This document shows, in pieces, positions 1-6,349 of a stretch of DNA of 9,742 nucleotides (the first letter of the stretch is position 1; every line of letters begins with the position of its first letter). Under the pieces are notes generated by a model. That model did no database searches and was not told the DNA's origin. It worked only from the letters and a program-made list of their open reading frames with translations. This stretch comes from Candidatus Aenigmatarchaeota archaeon (GTDB lineage: Archaea > EX4484-52 > B79-G9), in NCBI GenBank assembly GCA_023139785.1, contig JAGLMX010000010.1, positions 1 to 9,742 on the forward strand, given 5' to 3'. The position numbers were made by a program, and so were the translations under genes.

Positions 1-287
1 CTCTTTACTCTTGCGGCCTTATTTCAAAAATAGCAGATTTCTATAACGCTCCGGAAGCCATAATCCTTTTTGGAAGCTACGCAAAAGGAGAGGACACAAA
101 AGAAAGCGACATAGACCTCGCTATTGTTTCCACGCGAAAAGGACTCCCGTCACTTAGTGCACATGAGTTAACCCTTAAACGAAAAATAAGCATACATGTT
201 ATAGAATGTATAAAAACTTCTGAAAAAGAATTTATCAATACTCTTGCAAACGGGGTTGTGCTTTACGGGTATCTGGAGGTTTTGTGA
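1..287 (+). CDS. MNT-type minimal nucleotidyltransferase, 3' part only
   Basis: The reading frame is open from base 3 to the TGA at 285-287; the start lies outside the window. The visible 94 residues contain FGSYAKGEDTKESDIDLAIV, an exact GS-x10-D-x-D motif, which is the nucleotide- and metal-binding signature of the polymerase-beta-like MNT family. Known MNT proteins paired with HEPN partners act as antitoxins, in some cases by adding AMP to a tyrosine of the toxin. The next gene overlaps this one (TGATG) and encodes a HEPN protein, so a two-gene toxin–antitoxin module is the most likely role. The family assignment is firm; the antitoxin role is inferred from family and context. Only the N-terminal edge is missing, as such proteins are usually 100-130 residues. 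Confidence 0.9.
   Translation, partial: LYSCGLISKIADFYNAPEAIILFGSYAKGEDTKESDIDLAIVSTRKGLPSLSAHELTLKRKISIHVIECIKTSEKEFINTLANGVVLYGYLEVL
275..280 (+). promoter_or_regulatory. Shine-Dalgarno GGAGGT deciding the HEPN start
   Basis: GGAGGT lies inside the last codons of the nucleotidyltransferase gene, six bases before the ATG at 287. A GTG at 284 is in the same frame but only three bases away, which is too close. The ATG overlapping the upstream TGA is therefore the better start, and the overlap suggests coupled translation of the pair. Confidence 0.75.
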
Positions 288-718
288 TGCATCCTTTCAA
301 TTTTTATGTTGATTCCGCTCTTGTAAAAGAATGTTCTTCAGATTCTGGCGAAGCAAAGGCATTGATGTATCGAGCCATAAAAAGGCTCGAATATATTAAA
401 GCACAAAAGATTGATGAAAATAATGCTTCGTTTTTGTTTGAAGACATTCACGAAGCCATGAGAGAGTCCGTACACAGCATCATGGTAAAAAGAGGTCATA
501 AGCCATATTCACATGAAGCTACTGTCGCCTTTCTTGAAGAGTTTTACAGAAACTTTTTTGGCGAAAAATTAGTTTCTGAATTCAATAGATACAGAATTAT
601 GAGAAACAATATAATGTACCGTGCGAGCTATGTTAATGAAGAAGAAATTAAAAAAGCGTTAATTTCTGCTGAAAAATTTGTTGAAAAAGCGGATAATTTT
701 CTAAAAACAGGACTTTGA
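287..718 (+). CDS. HEPN domain protein, partner of the MNT nucleotidyltransferase
   Basis: This 143-residue, mostly helical protein has the size and layout of HEPN proteins. The conserved region is at residues 100-111, where NRYRIMRNNIMY resembles the HEPN R-x4-6-H motif with R106-N107. The expected histidine is replaced by Tyr111, so the exact R-x4-H-x-Y motif of HepT-type RNase toxins is absent. In known pairs the HEPN protein is an RNase toxin silenced by its MNT partner; here it may be a variant active site, an inactive copy, or one of the many archaeal HEPN proteins of unknown role. Its start overlaps the upstream stop (TGATG), the usual arrangement for these modules. Family and pairing are well supported; toxic activity is not shown by the sequence. 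Confidence 0.8.
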   Translation: MHPFNFYVDSALVKECSSDSGEAKALMYRAIKRLEYIKAQKIDENNASFLFEDIHEAMRESVHSIMVKRGHKPYSHEATVAFLEEFYRNFFGEKLVSEFNRYRIMRNNIMYRASYVNEEEIKKALISAEKFVEKADNFLKTGL

Positions 719-810
719 ATTTTCGATAAAAATATCTGCAAACATTGTTCACTATCTCAAACAACTGTTTATTTTTCTAAACAGCAGACGCTATCTGAAA
801 AAATGCAACT

Positions 811-853
811 TAAAAATAAGAAAAAAGAAAAGGCGGGACGAGTCCCGCCTTTT
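811..853 (-). terminator. Hairpin plus T-rich tract ending the S-layer transcript
   Basis: A perfect 11-bp inverted repeat, AAAAGGCGGGA (828-838) and TCCCGCCTTTT (843-853), with a 4-base CGAG loop lies 25 bases beyond the S-layer stop codon. Read on the minus strand it is followed by a T-rich stretch (828 down to 811), as in an intrinsic terminator. The remainder of the 719-878 spacer is AT-rich and shows no gene. The hairpin could also stop plus-strand transcripts from the HEPN gene, but the T tract favours the minus strand. Confidence 0.75.
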
Positions 854-878
854 CGTTAGAGAGTTTTTCTTTTAACGC

Positions 879-3449
879 CTACGCGCTCTGTACTTCTGCT
901 CCGCTCAATGCCTCTGTTGCGAGTTTGAGTGATGCAGCCTGTGTCTGTGCGTATTCGTATCCGGCAACAACGATTGCTGTCTTGCCTTCTGCGAACGCGT
1001 CCTCAACTGCCTGAATCACATATTTGCCGACAAGGTCAGCCATCCATGTGTCCATGCTGTGGGTCTTGTTTGCTGCTGCAAGTTCTGCAACCAATGCGTT
1101 AGCCGCTGGTCCGCCGACAAGGATGAGATTCTTCTCTGTCTTGTCTGCGCTTGTGATTTCTGTGTCAACCTTGGATACGCCTCCGTTAAGAGATGGCTGG
1201 TTCACTGTTCCGGTTCCGGTTGCTGACGCAACACCAACTGCCGGTACTGCTGCTGCTGTCTCAAGTGCGTACACACCTGCGATTGCCTGTGTGTCCGGGT
1301 ATAACATAGTGACAGTTCCATCTGAGTCAATGTCTACACTGACAAGTGCTCCGAAAAGATCCACATATCTTGTAACACTTGAGTCGCTTGTGCTTGATTT
1401 CCCGCCGGAGTTCGCACCGCTGATAAGCACTGTTGAGCTGACTTTTATGCTATCTGTGTCGTCAGAGGTCTGGACAACCACGGTGTTATATGCAGAGTTG
1501 TCGTCCTTCTCTTCCATCACCATCACAGCAGGTTGTGTTATTGAGGTACCTGTGGTTCCAGACGACAGACTGATTGTTGCTGCTGTACCGGATGTTCTTG
1601 TGATGTTATAGTACTGGCTTCCGACAAGCACCTGATACGATGCTGCGCCTGTGTGTGTTGCTGCGGGTGATGTTACAGTTATATTGAAATGACCACCAAC
1701 TGTTGCATTCACGATAGTGATATCTCCTGCAGTTCCGCCAGCAGATCCTGATGGTAACTTGAATGTTTTATCTGTGTCAGCAATAGTCACGGCCTGTTCT
1801 TTTGCTGTCAAATAGAGGTATTCACCGTTCTTGAGCTTGATGCCCGGGAACACTGTTGTCTTATCACCTGTGTTTGCATTAGTTGCTCCAGAACCCCATG
1901 TAAGTTCAAGTGTCGGGACTGTGGAAGCAGTCACGTTTGCATAATACACCTGCCCGTCAATGACTTTGCTGCCTTGTCCTGTGCTGTTCAGTGTAATCTC
2001 ATAGCTTGTGCCACTGAATACATCCTTAAGGGTTGCTTTTGCACTGGTCGTAGTAAGGCTTGAGAGCCCGGTCACCTGGAAAAGGTGGGAGAAATCTCCT
2101 GCGTCAGCAACAAGGTAGTGGCTTTTTGTAACAGCTGCACCTTCAACTACATTGTAGTTGTATTGGTTCACATCCTGGAATGAAAGTTCTGTGCTCATGG
2201 TTGCAGGCGCGCTGTCCCTTGCAAAGTCTATGCTCTTTGTGTATCCATTGTAGTCTGTTGCAGTGACTGTTGCACGGTCGTTTCCGGATGTTGTGACCTT
2301 TATTTCGTCACGCCCGGAATCTGCCAAAGAGGGGTTAATGCCTGAGAAAGCAAGCTTGAAGCTTCCGAACACAGGGTCTACAAATGATGTTCCCTCTTGA
2401 AGGAATGCTGTGCTTGTATCTGCTGCAGCGACTGCAACTTCAATTGTTGCTACTTCAGCGCTTCCGCCGATTGTCACAAGTGTTCCTTCAACAGTTGTGT
2501 CTGCTGTTCCTGTCTTTACTGCCTGCTGATGCTCAAGAGTTATCCTGCTTGAACCAAAGCTGAGTTTTGCACTGCTGACAGATCCTTCCTTAGAGAAGAA
2601 ATAAAGGTCATTGACATATATGTCAAGCCCTTTAATGTTGTAAGAGCTTCCTTTTGTTAAAGACCTGCTATCGCCGTCAACAGATATAACTGCTATTGTT
2701 GCACTTGAAACACCAATCATTTTTACAGTATATGATGTACCGCCGACTGTGACTGTTGTCTCCTCTCCGTCAGCAAGTGTTGCTGCATCGCCTGACCCGA
2801 AAAGGACAAGTTTTGTGTTTGTTGATGTGCTTCCTATTGTATATTCCTTTCCGAAGAGAGCTATTGTGTTTCCGCCAAACGCTTTTGTGGTGTCAGACAT
2901 ATTTATTGCGTTGTTGAATACAACTTTTGCTGTATAAAGAGGGGTTGCTGTGAGTGATGTCATGTTGACCGAAAGAACCGGGTCTGACATGTCAGCCTCT
3001 TTGTTGTATGTGACAGCTCCTGTGCCAAGTGTGATGTACTGATCATACTTGTAGTCAACACCAGAGTCGTCCTGAACAACGCCTGAGTCAAGAACTGAAA
3101 GGTCTCCCTTTGCAATTGTTGTTCTTGCAGCTGTGACATCGTCGTACATGTACAGAGGGGTTGTTGATGTTGCAAGGCTCATTCCGCCTGTTACGGCTCC
3201 TGTTGCGCCTGCCAGACTTGTCACTGTTGTTGTTGCACCGTGCTGTGCAAGTGCACCGCCGATGTTTATTGCTCCAACCACATCCTGTGTGATTGCGTTC
3301 GCGCCTACCACGATTAACGTGTCAGACGGTTTCATGTCTGCAAAAGAAGCAAGATCTGCTGTGGCAAAGCCCATTGGGGCTACAAGTGTTGCGCCGCCCA
3401 TTAACAAACCTAGTGCTCCGGATGCTACTCGTCGTATTGTTTCTTGCAT
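879..3449 (-). CDS. Archaeal S-layer protein, secreted
   Basis: This 856-residue protein probably forms or belongs to the surface layer. Residues 1-31 are a signal peptide: MQETIRR, then a hydrophobic stretch, with likely cleavage after FATA and mature start DLASF. Residues near 40-70 (DTLIVVGANAITQDVVGAI) and the last 90 residues (NLILVGGPAANALVAEL, then TAIVVAGYEYAQTQAA) match the split terminal domains of archaeal S-layer proteins related to the Methanococcus/Pyrococcus MJ0822 group. The middle is rich in Ser, Thr, Gly, Ala and Val beta-strand sequence, has no cysteine, carries about eight N-x-S/T sequons for possible N-glycosylation, and near the C-terminus has DIDSDGTVTMLYPD, a calcium-loop-like DxDxDG motif. 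There is no C-terminal membrane helix. The frame stays open to 3590, but the start at 3449 is chosen because it gives the signal peptide and has GGTGA seven bases upstream. Confidence 0.9.
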   Translation of the reverse strand: MQETIRRVASGALGLLMGGATLVAPMGFATADLASFADMKPSDTLIVVGANAITQDVVGAINIGGALAQHGATTTVTSLAGATGAVTGGMSLATSTTPLYMYDDVTAARTTIAKGDLSVLDSGVVQDDSGVDYKYDQYITLGTGAVTYNKEADMSDPVLSVNMTSLTATPLYTAKVVFNNAINMSDTTKAFGGNTIALFGKEYTIGSTSTNTKLVLFGSGDAATLADGEETTVTVGGTSYTVKMIGVSSATIAVISVDGDSRSLTKGSSYNIKGLDIYVNDLYFFSKEGSVSSAKLSFGSSRITLEHQQAVKTGTADTTVEGTLVTIGGSAEVATIEVAVAAADTSTAFLQEGTSFVDPVFGSFKLAFSGINPSLADSGRDEIKVTTSGNDRATVTATDYNGYTKSIDFARDSAPATMSTELSFQDVNQYNYNVVEGAAVTKSHYLVADAGDFSHLFQVTGLSSLTTTSAKATLKDVFSGTSYEITLNSTGQGSKVIDGQVYYANVTASTVPTLELTWGSGATNANTGDKTTVFPGIKLKNGEYLYLTAKEQAVTIADTDKTFKLPSGSAGGTAGDITIVNATVGGHFNITVTSPAATHTGAASYQVLVGSQYYNITRTSGTAATISLSSGTTGTSITQPAVMVMEEKDDNSAYNTVVVQTSDDTDSIKVSSTVLISGANSGGKSSTSDSSVTRYVDLFGALVSVDIDSDGTVTMLYPDTQAIAGVYALETAAAVPAVGVASATGTGTVNQPSLNGGVSKVDTEITSADKTEKNLILVGGPAANALVAELAAANKTHSMDTWMADLVGKYVIQAVEDAFAEGKTAIVVAGYEYAQTQAASLKLATEALSGAEVQSA

Positions 3450-3456
3450 TGTTTTT

Positions 3457-3461
3457 TCACC
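3457..3461 (-). promoter_or_regulatory. Shine-Dalgarno GGTGA of the S-layer gene
   Basis: On the minus strand GGTGA is followed by seven bases (AAAAAAC) and then the ATG at 3449. This is the usual archaeal ribosome-binding sequence and supports the internal start over the upstream in-frame ATG at 3590. Confidence 0.75.
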
Positions 3462-3488
3462 TATTTCTTTTTGTTTGGTTAATTCTAT

Positions 3489-3521
3489 CCTGCCATGGAT
3501 TATGGCAGGGCAGCCCCCTGC
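3489..3521 (-). promoter_or_regulatory. Two mutually exclusive hairpins in the S-layer mRNA leader
   Basis: CCTGCCAT (3489-3496) and ATGGCAGG (3502-3509) form a perfect 8-bp stem with a 5-base loop, about 28 bases upstream of the GGTGA. The right arm overlaps GCAGGG (3505-3510), which can instead pair with CCCTGC (3516-3521). The central segment can therefore pair with either side, the geometry of a two-state leader. The pairing is exact; a regulatory role is inference. Confidence 0.4.
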
Positions 3522-3657
3522 AAGGCACAACATGTTATTACTGTTGTTTGTGTGCCAGCAAGACATTGTAATGTGTGTTTTGGGAACCATCTTGCGGCAG
3601 AGTTAGATAGAACGAGCTACCTCACTCTAACCGTCTAGCACATATTACTCTGGAGGG

Positions 3658-3667
3658 TATATATAAC
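3658..3667 (-). promoter_or_regulatory. TATA box of the S-layer gene
   Basis: The minus strand reads GTTATATATA here, a good archaeal TATA element. A start about 26 bases downstream (near 3636) would give a leader of roughly 185 bases before the ATG at 3449. A second strong candidate TTTTATATAAAA lies further upstream at 3717-3728, so the exact start is unsettled. Confidence 0.55.
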
Positions 3668-3685
3668 TGACCCGAAACAGTTTCC

Positions 3686-3826
3686 TTTATTGTTCCAAAG
3701 CAAAAATATTTGGTTATTTTATATAAAAAGTGTGTTTTTGTTGTTTTTTATTGTTCCAAAAGGTTGTTATTGCGTTTATTCTGCTAAATGATGAAATTAT
3801 TTTGTTTTTGTGTTGAAAGTGTGTTT
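3686..3826. repeat. Two pairs of short direct repeats and a palindromic TATA upstream of the S-layer promoter
   Basis: TTTATTGTTCCAAA occurs exactly at 3686-3699 and again at 3747-3760. AAAGTGTGTTT occurs at 3727-3737 and again at 3816-3826. Between them is the perfect 12-base palindrome TTTTATATAAAA (3717-3728), which could serve as a TATA box in either direction. The surroundings are strongly AT-rich. These copies could be binding sites for a regulator of the S-layer gene or simply remnants of local duplication; the repeats are exact but their role is unknown. Confidence 0.5.
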
Positions 3827-3837
3827 AACAACAAAAA

Positions 3838-3940
3838 ATTTAAAAAAACGGCGTTCCGTGCCGAAAATCCGTCTATTGAGTTGAGAGTAGTGCATCTCGA
3901 ATCAATAGTAAAATCTATGCATTGCATTGCAACGCGGCAC
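3838..3940 (-). ncRNA. Candidate structured small RNA, antiparallel to nop5
   Basis: The stretch contains a long hairpin: CTATTGA-G-TTGAGA (3873-3886) pairs with TCTCGA-A-TCAATAG (3895-3908), 13 pairs with one mismatch and an 8-base loop. To its left CGGC (3849-3852) pairs with GCCG (3860-3863), and on the minus strand this is followed by seven T's and then another T run, like an intrinsic terminator. GTGCCG (3858-3863) can also pair with CGGCAC (3935-3940), enclosing the whole unit. The A/T box at 3958-3965 reads TTTAAAAA on the minus strand and would place a start near 3935. No protein frame is convincing. An alternative is that these are only structures or protein-binding dyads in the nop5 upstream region. 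No C/D or H/ACA signature is visible. Confidence 0.3.
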
Positions 3941-3953
3941 TCATAGTGCCCGC
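3934..3953. promoter_or_regulatory. Dyad beside the nop5 TATA box, possible operator
   Basis: GGCACT (3936-3941) and AGTGCC (3945-3950) are a perfect inverted repeat around CAT, extended to GC/GC outside with one bulged base. It ends five bases before the TATA-like box of nop5, where a regulator would affect promoter recognition. It could alternatively fold as a hairpin in an RNA. Confidence 0.35.
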
Positions 3954-3957
3954 TAAC

Positions 3958-3965
3958 TTTTTAAA
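3958..3965 (+). promoter_or_regulatory. TATA box of the nop5–flpA operon
   Basis: TTTTTAAA is centred about 26 bases before the ATG at 3988, the standard archaeal spacing to a transcription start. No Shine-Dalgarno precedes that ATG, so the mRNA is probably leaderless. The position itself helps choose 3988 as the start codon. Confidence 0.6.
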
Positions 3966-3987
3966 CATTCTTTGCCGAATACATCTT

Positions 3988-5283
3988 ATGGTTGTTTATG
4001 TTTCTTTTTCTCCAATAGGGGTTTTTGCTTCTGACGAGAATGGGCGCGAACGTGCGTTTGTTTCATTCCCAAAAGAGCCTGAGCTTGCTGCACGTGCGAT
4101 GCAAGACGGTATGAAAACAAAGCTGTCGCGCGAGGAAAACGAAATTGTCTCAAAGCTAAAAGAAAAAGATGTTATTTTTGAGATAAAAAAAGAAGATTAC
4201 AAGCATGAGTTTCCAAACCCTGCCGGAGAGGCACTTCGAAAAAATATGATTTTAATTGTAGAAAAACAAAGGCTGTTTAAAAACAGAACGGAATTTCACG
4301 CATTCATACATGCTGTCAACTTTGAGCTTTCAAAAGGCTCAATGCAAAAAGAGCCTGTTAACGATAAACTCATTGTTCACGCAATCAATGCGCTTGATGA
4401 AATTGAGCGCACTACAAACACGCTTGCAATGCGCCTTCGTGAGTGGTACGGGCAGTACTTCCCTGAAGCAGGTTATAAGCTGTCTGACAACAAGGCATTC
4501 TCAGAATATATTTCAACAACCCTTTACAGAAGCGAGGTTCGCGGCGCAGAGCCGCATGATTCTCTTGGCTCTGATATGTCCAAAGAAGACCTTGAGGAGA
4601 TTCGCGTTTTTGCAAAAAAGATTCTTGAAGACTTCAAAGCGCGCGAAGCACTTGAAAAGTATATTGAATTGAAGGCAAAAAAGGTTTGCCCGAACACACA
4701 CGCAATACTTGGCGGCATGATGGCGGCACGGCTCCTTGCGCATGCAGGCTCACTTGAGCGCCTTGCAAAGTTCCCTGCATCAACCATACAGATACTTGGC
4801 GCAGAAAGGGCGTTTTTCCGGTTCAAGCACGGCACAGGCTCAAGCCCAAAGCACGGGGTCATATTCAATACACGATATTTACAGTCAGCGCCACGAGATA
4901 AAAAAGGAAAGGTCGCGCGAGTACTTGCAGGAAAGCTGTCTATTGCACTGAAACTTGATTTTTATGGCGGCGAATTTCGGGGTGATGCCCTTCGAAAAAG
5001 TGTTGATAGTGCACTTTTGAACCAGAAATCATCCATGAGGCCGCGCCCTCAGGGACAGGGTTCATTTAATTCGGCTTCACATTCGCATCGTTCAAGCCGC
5101 CCTCAAAAGTTACAGACTTCAGAAGATCCTAAAAATTCCGGTTTTCGATCCGGCACGGCTCGTCGTCCAACCAATAATGCTAATACGCGGGATAATGGTT
5201 CCACATTTGTAAAACCTAAAGAAAATGTAAGGCCGCACGCTAAAGGGCGCGGAAGGTCTGCATGTAAAAAGAGGCGAAAATAA
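3988..5283 (+). CDS. nop5: Nop5 (Nop56/58-like) C/D-box RNP scaffold protein
   Basis: Nop5 bridges the methyltransferase fibrillarin and the L7Ae–guide RNA complex in the particle that 2'-O-methylates rRNA and tRNA. The 431-residue product has the fibrillarin-binding N-terminal domain (residues 1-115, starting MVVYVSFSPIGVFASDENG), a coiled-coil region (about 130-235, with WYGQYFPEAG at 153-162), and the Nop RNA-binding domain (about 235-330, with AGSLERLAKFPASTIQILGA and SPKHGVIF). The last 85 residues (345-431) are a low-complexity tail rich in Arg, Lys, Ser and Asn, ending KGRGRSACKKRRK; basic tails are common in this family but this one is long. An upstream in-frame ATG at 3922 is rejected because the family start motif begins at 3988 and the TATA spacing fits. 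The fibrillarin gene begins directly after the stop codon. Confidence 0.96.
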   Translation: MVVYVSFSPIGVFASDENGRERAFVSFPKEPELAARAMQDGMKTKLSREENEIVSKLKEKDVIFEIKKEDYKHEFPNPAGEALRKNMILIVEKQRLFKNRTEFHAFIHAVNFELSKGSMQKEPVNDKLIVHAINALDEIERTTNTLAMRLREWYGQYFPEAGYKLSDNKAFSEYISTTLYRSEVRGAEPHDSLGSDMSKEDLEEIRVFAKKILEDFKAREALEKYIELKAKKVCPNTHAILGGMMAARLLAHAGSLERLAKFPASTIQILGAERAFFRFKHGTGSSPKHGVIFNTRYLQSAPRDKKGKVARVLAGKLSIALKLDFYGGEFRGDALRKSVDSALLNQKSSMRPRPQGQGSFNSASHSHRSSRPQKLQTSEDPKNSGFRSGTARRPTNNANTRDNGSTFVKPKENVRPHAKGRGRSACKKRRK

Positions 5284-5931
5284 ATGATTCCTGAAATACA
5301 GAGATTCGGCCGCGACTTTGCGACAAGAAGTATTGCTCCAAGAAAAAAAGCGTATGATGAGCGAGTGCTTCGAAAAGGCAGAGATGAATACCGCGTTTGG
5401 GATCCGAAAAAATCAAAGCTTGGAGCTGCAATGCAGAAAGGGCTCACTGATGTTCCGCTTCGCCGCGGAATGAAAATACTTTATCTTGGAATCAGTACAG
5501 GCACAACAGCAAGCCACCTTTCAGATATTGTCGGGTTTGAGGGCATGATTTATGGTATCGAGTTTTCTGCGCGCATGGTGCGAGACCTTATGCAGGTGTC
5601 TGCACAAAGAAAAAACATTGTCCCAATACTTGCAGACGCGCGCATGCCTGAAAACTGGGCGCAGAGAGTTGAGAAAGTAGACCTTGTCTACTGTGATGTT
5701 GCCCAGCGCGACCAGTCAGAGATTCTTATGAGGAATGCAAAGGTGTTTCTCAAAAAGGGCGGGCACATAATGATTGCGATTAAGGCGCGAAGCATTGATG
5801 TTGCTGCAAAGCCAAGGGATATTTTTGTGCAGGAAAAGCAGAAGCTATCAAAAATGTTTAACATAACTTCTGATGTCAATCTTAACCCTTTTGAGAAAGA
5901 CCATGCGTTTTTTGTCGGAAGGATGAAATAA
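5284..5931 (+). CDS. flpA: Fibrillarin-like rRNA/tRNA 2'-O-methyltransferase
   Basis: FlpA transfers a methyl group from S-adenosylmethionine to the ribose 2'-OH of guide-RNA-selected nucleotides within the C/D-box RNP. The 215-residue product has the short N-terminal beta domain with YRVWDPKKSKLGAA (36-49), then the Rossmann methyltransferase fold: LYLGISTGTTASH (66-78) is the SAM-binding motif, followed by YGIEFSARMVRDL, ILADARMPENW, VDLVYCDVAQRDQ (D138) and IAIKARSIDV (K167), and the terminal motif LNPFEKDHAFFVGR. All key motifs are intact and the length is normal for archaea. The ATG follows the nop5 TAA immediately, with only a weak GAGG upstream, so translation is probably coupled to nop5. 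Confidence 0.97.
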   Translation: MIPEIQRFGRDFATRSIAPRKKAYDERVLRKGRDEYRVWDPKKSKLGAAMQKGLTDVPLRRGMKILYLGISTGTTASHLSDIVGFEGMIYGIEFSARMVRDLMQVSAQRKNIVPILADARMPENWAQRVEKVDLVYCDVAQRDQSEILMRNAKVFLKKGGHIMIAIKARSIDVAAKPRDIFVQEKQKLSKMFNITSDVNLNPFEKDHAFFVGRMK

Positions 5932-5968
5932 ATATCGCGCGCTACTCAGCCAAATATTTCCGATGTGC

Positions 5969-6095
5969 TGCCAGATATCTTCTGGCAAAATCATGAAACC
6001 CCCATACAATCCCGCCTTAAAGGACGGGTTTGCTGGTTCGGTTTCAAGCTCTCCAACCGACAACACCCTCCCAAAAGAGGGCGTTTTAACGGTTG
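5969..6095. repeat. Cluster of three hairpins after flpA, possible transposon-end relic or 3' UTR structure
   Basis: Three inverted repeats follow one another. TGCCAGA (5969-5975) pairs perfectly with TCTGGCA (5981-5987). CCCG (6011-6014) pairs with CGGG (6025-6028), continued by CC/GG with a bulged A. CAACCG (6054-6059) pairs with CGGTTG (6090-6095) around AAC/GTT and CCCTC/GAGGG (6066-6070 with 6077-6081), 14 pairs in all. TCGGTT (6038-6043) can also pair with AACCGA (6055-6060), competing with the last. CCCTC...GAGGG followed by CGTTTT could end the flpA transcript. On the minus strand the second hairpin, CCCGTCCTTTAAGGCGGG, resembles the terminal hairpins of IS200/IS605 elements, but no transposase remnant is visible. 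Confidence 0.45.
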
Positions 6096-6183
6096 TAGAT
6101 AATTAAAGAAATCATTTTCTGTTTTTTGCAGGGCTTTATAATGACTCTGCTTTTCTGCTTTAAGATGTGCACACAATTTAGTA

Positions 6184-6258
6184 CATTACAAATCATCCAT
6201 AATTTTGTTTTATGTGTTATTTGTAATGGTAAGAATACGTGCTTCCAGTAAGCATTAC
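6184..6258. repeat. Inverted repeats in the spacer before the small membrane protein
   Basis: CATTACAAAT (6184-6193) and ATTTGTAATG (6219-6228) are a perfect 10-bp inverted repeat around 25 bases. GTAATG (6223-6228) can equally pair with another CATTAC at 6253-6258, and TGCTT (6240-6244) pairs with AAGCA (6250-6254). The rest of the 5932-6349 spacer shows no gene; a 36-codon frame from 6139 has no coding features. Confidence 0.45.
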
Positions 6259-6321
6259 ATCCGTGATGAATGAAGTTTTCGTAGCGGAGGAAAAATCAAA
6301 GTTGGTGCGCAAAGGAATATT

Positions 6322-6328
6322 TTTATAA
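6322..6328 (+). promoter_or_regulatory. TATA box of the small membrane protein gene
   Basis: TTTATAA preceded by the purine-rich AAAGGAAT (a BRE-like context) sits about 25 bases before the ATG at 6350. With no Shine-Dalgarno at that ATG, a leaderless transcript is likely. Confidence 0.6.
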
Positions 6329-6349
6329 TGCACAGACCTAACGAACATT

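Noticed and set aside
3450..3590. N-terminal extension of the S-layer protein from an ATG at 3590
   Set aside because: The frame is open, but the extra 47 residues precede a typical signal peptide, are Cys-rich unlike the Cys-free mature protein, and the ATG at 3449 has a good GGTGA.
3133..3606. Plus-strand frame of 157 codons (and a second overlapping one from 3293) opposite the S-layer 5' end
   Set aside because: It is the complement of a clearly coding frame; its low-complexity hydrophobic content mirrors the Ala/Thr/Val-rich S-layer sequence and it has no promoter or ribosome-binding site.
3788..3794. ATGATGA resembling a C box of a C/D guide RNA near nop5
   Set aside because: No CTGA D box follows within guide-RNA distance. 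A similar GTGATGA near 6261 also lacks one.
6032..6060. GGTTCGGTTTC resembling a tRNA T-arm
   Set aside because: The invariant T-loop bases do not fit and no acceptor, D or anticodon arms can be drawn around it.
5848..6176. Two overlapping minus-strand frames of 61 and 72 codons in the spacer after flpA
   Set aside because: They run through hairpins, one extends into flpA, and neither shows a start signal or a recognisable domain; no TnpB zinc finger is present.
6139..6249. 36-codon plus-strand frame in the spacer
   Set aside because: No Shine-Dalgarno, no domain features, and it spans the CATTACAAAT inverted repeat; likely chance.
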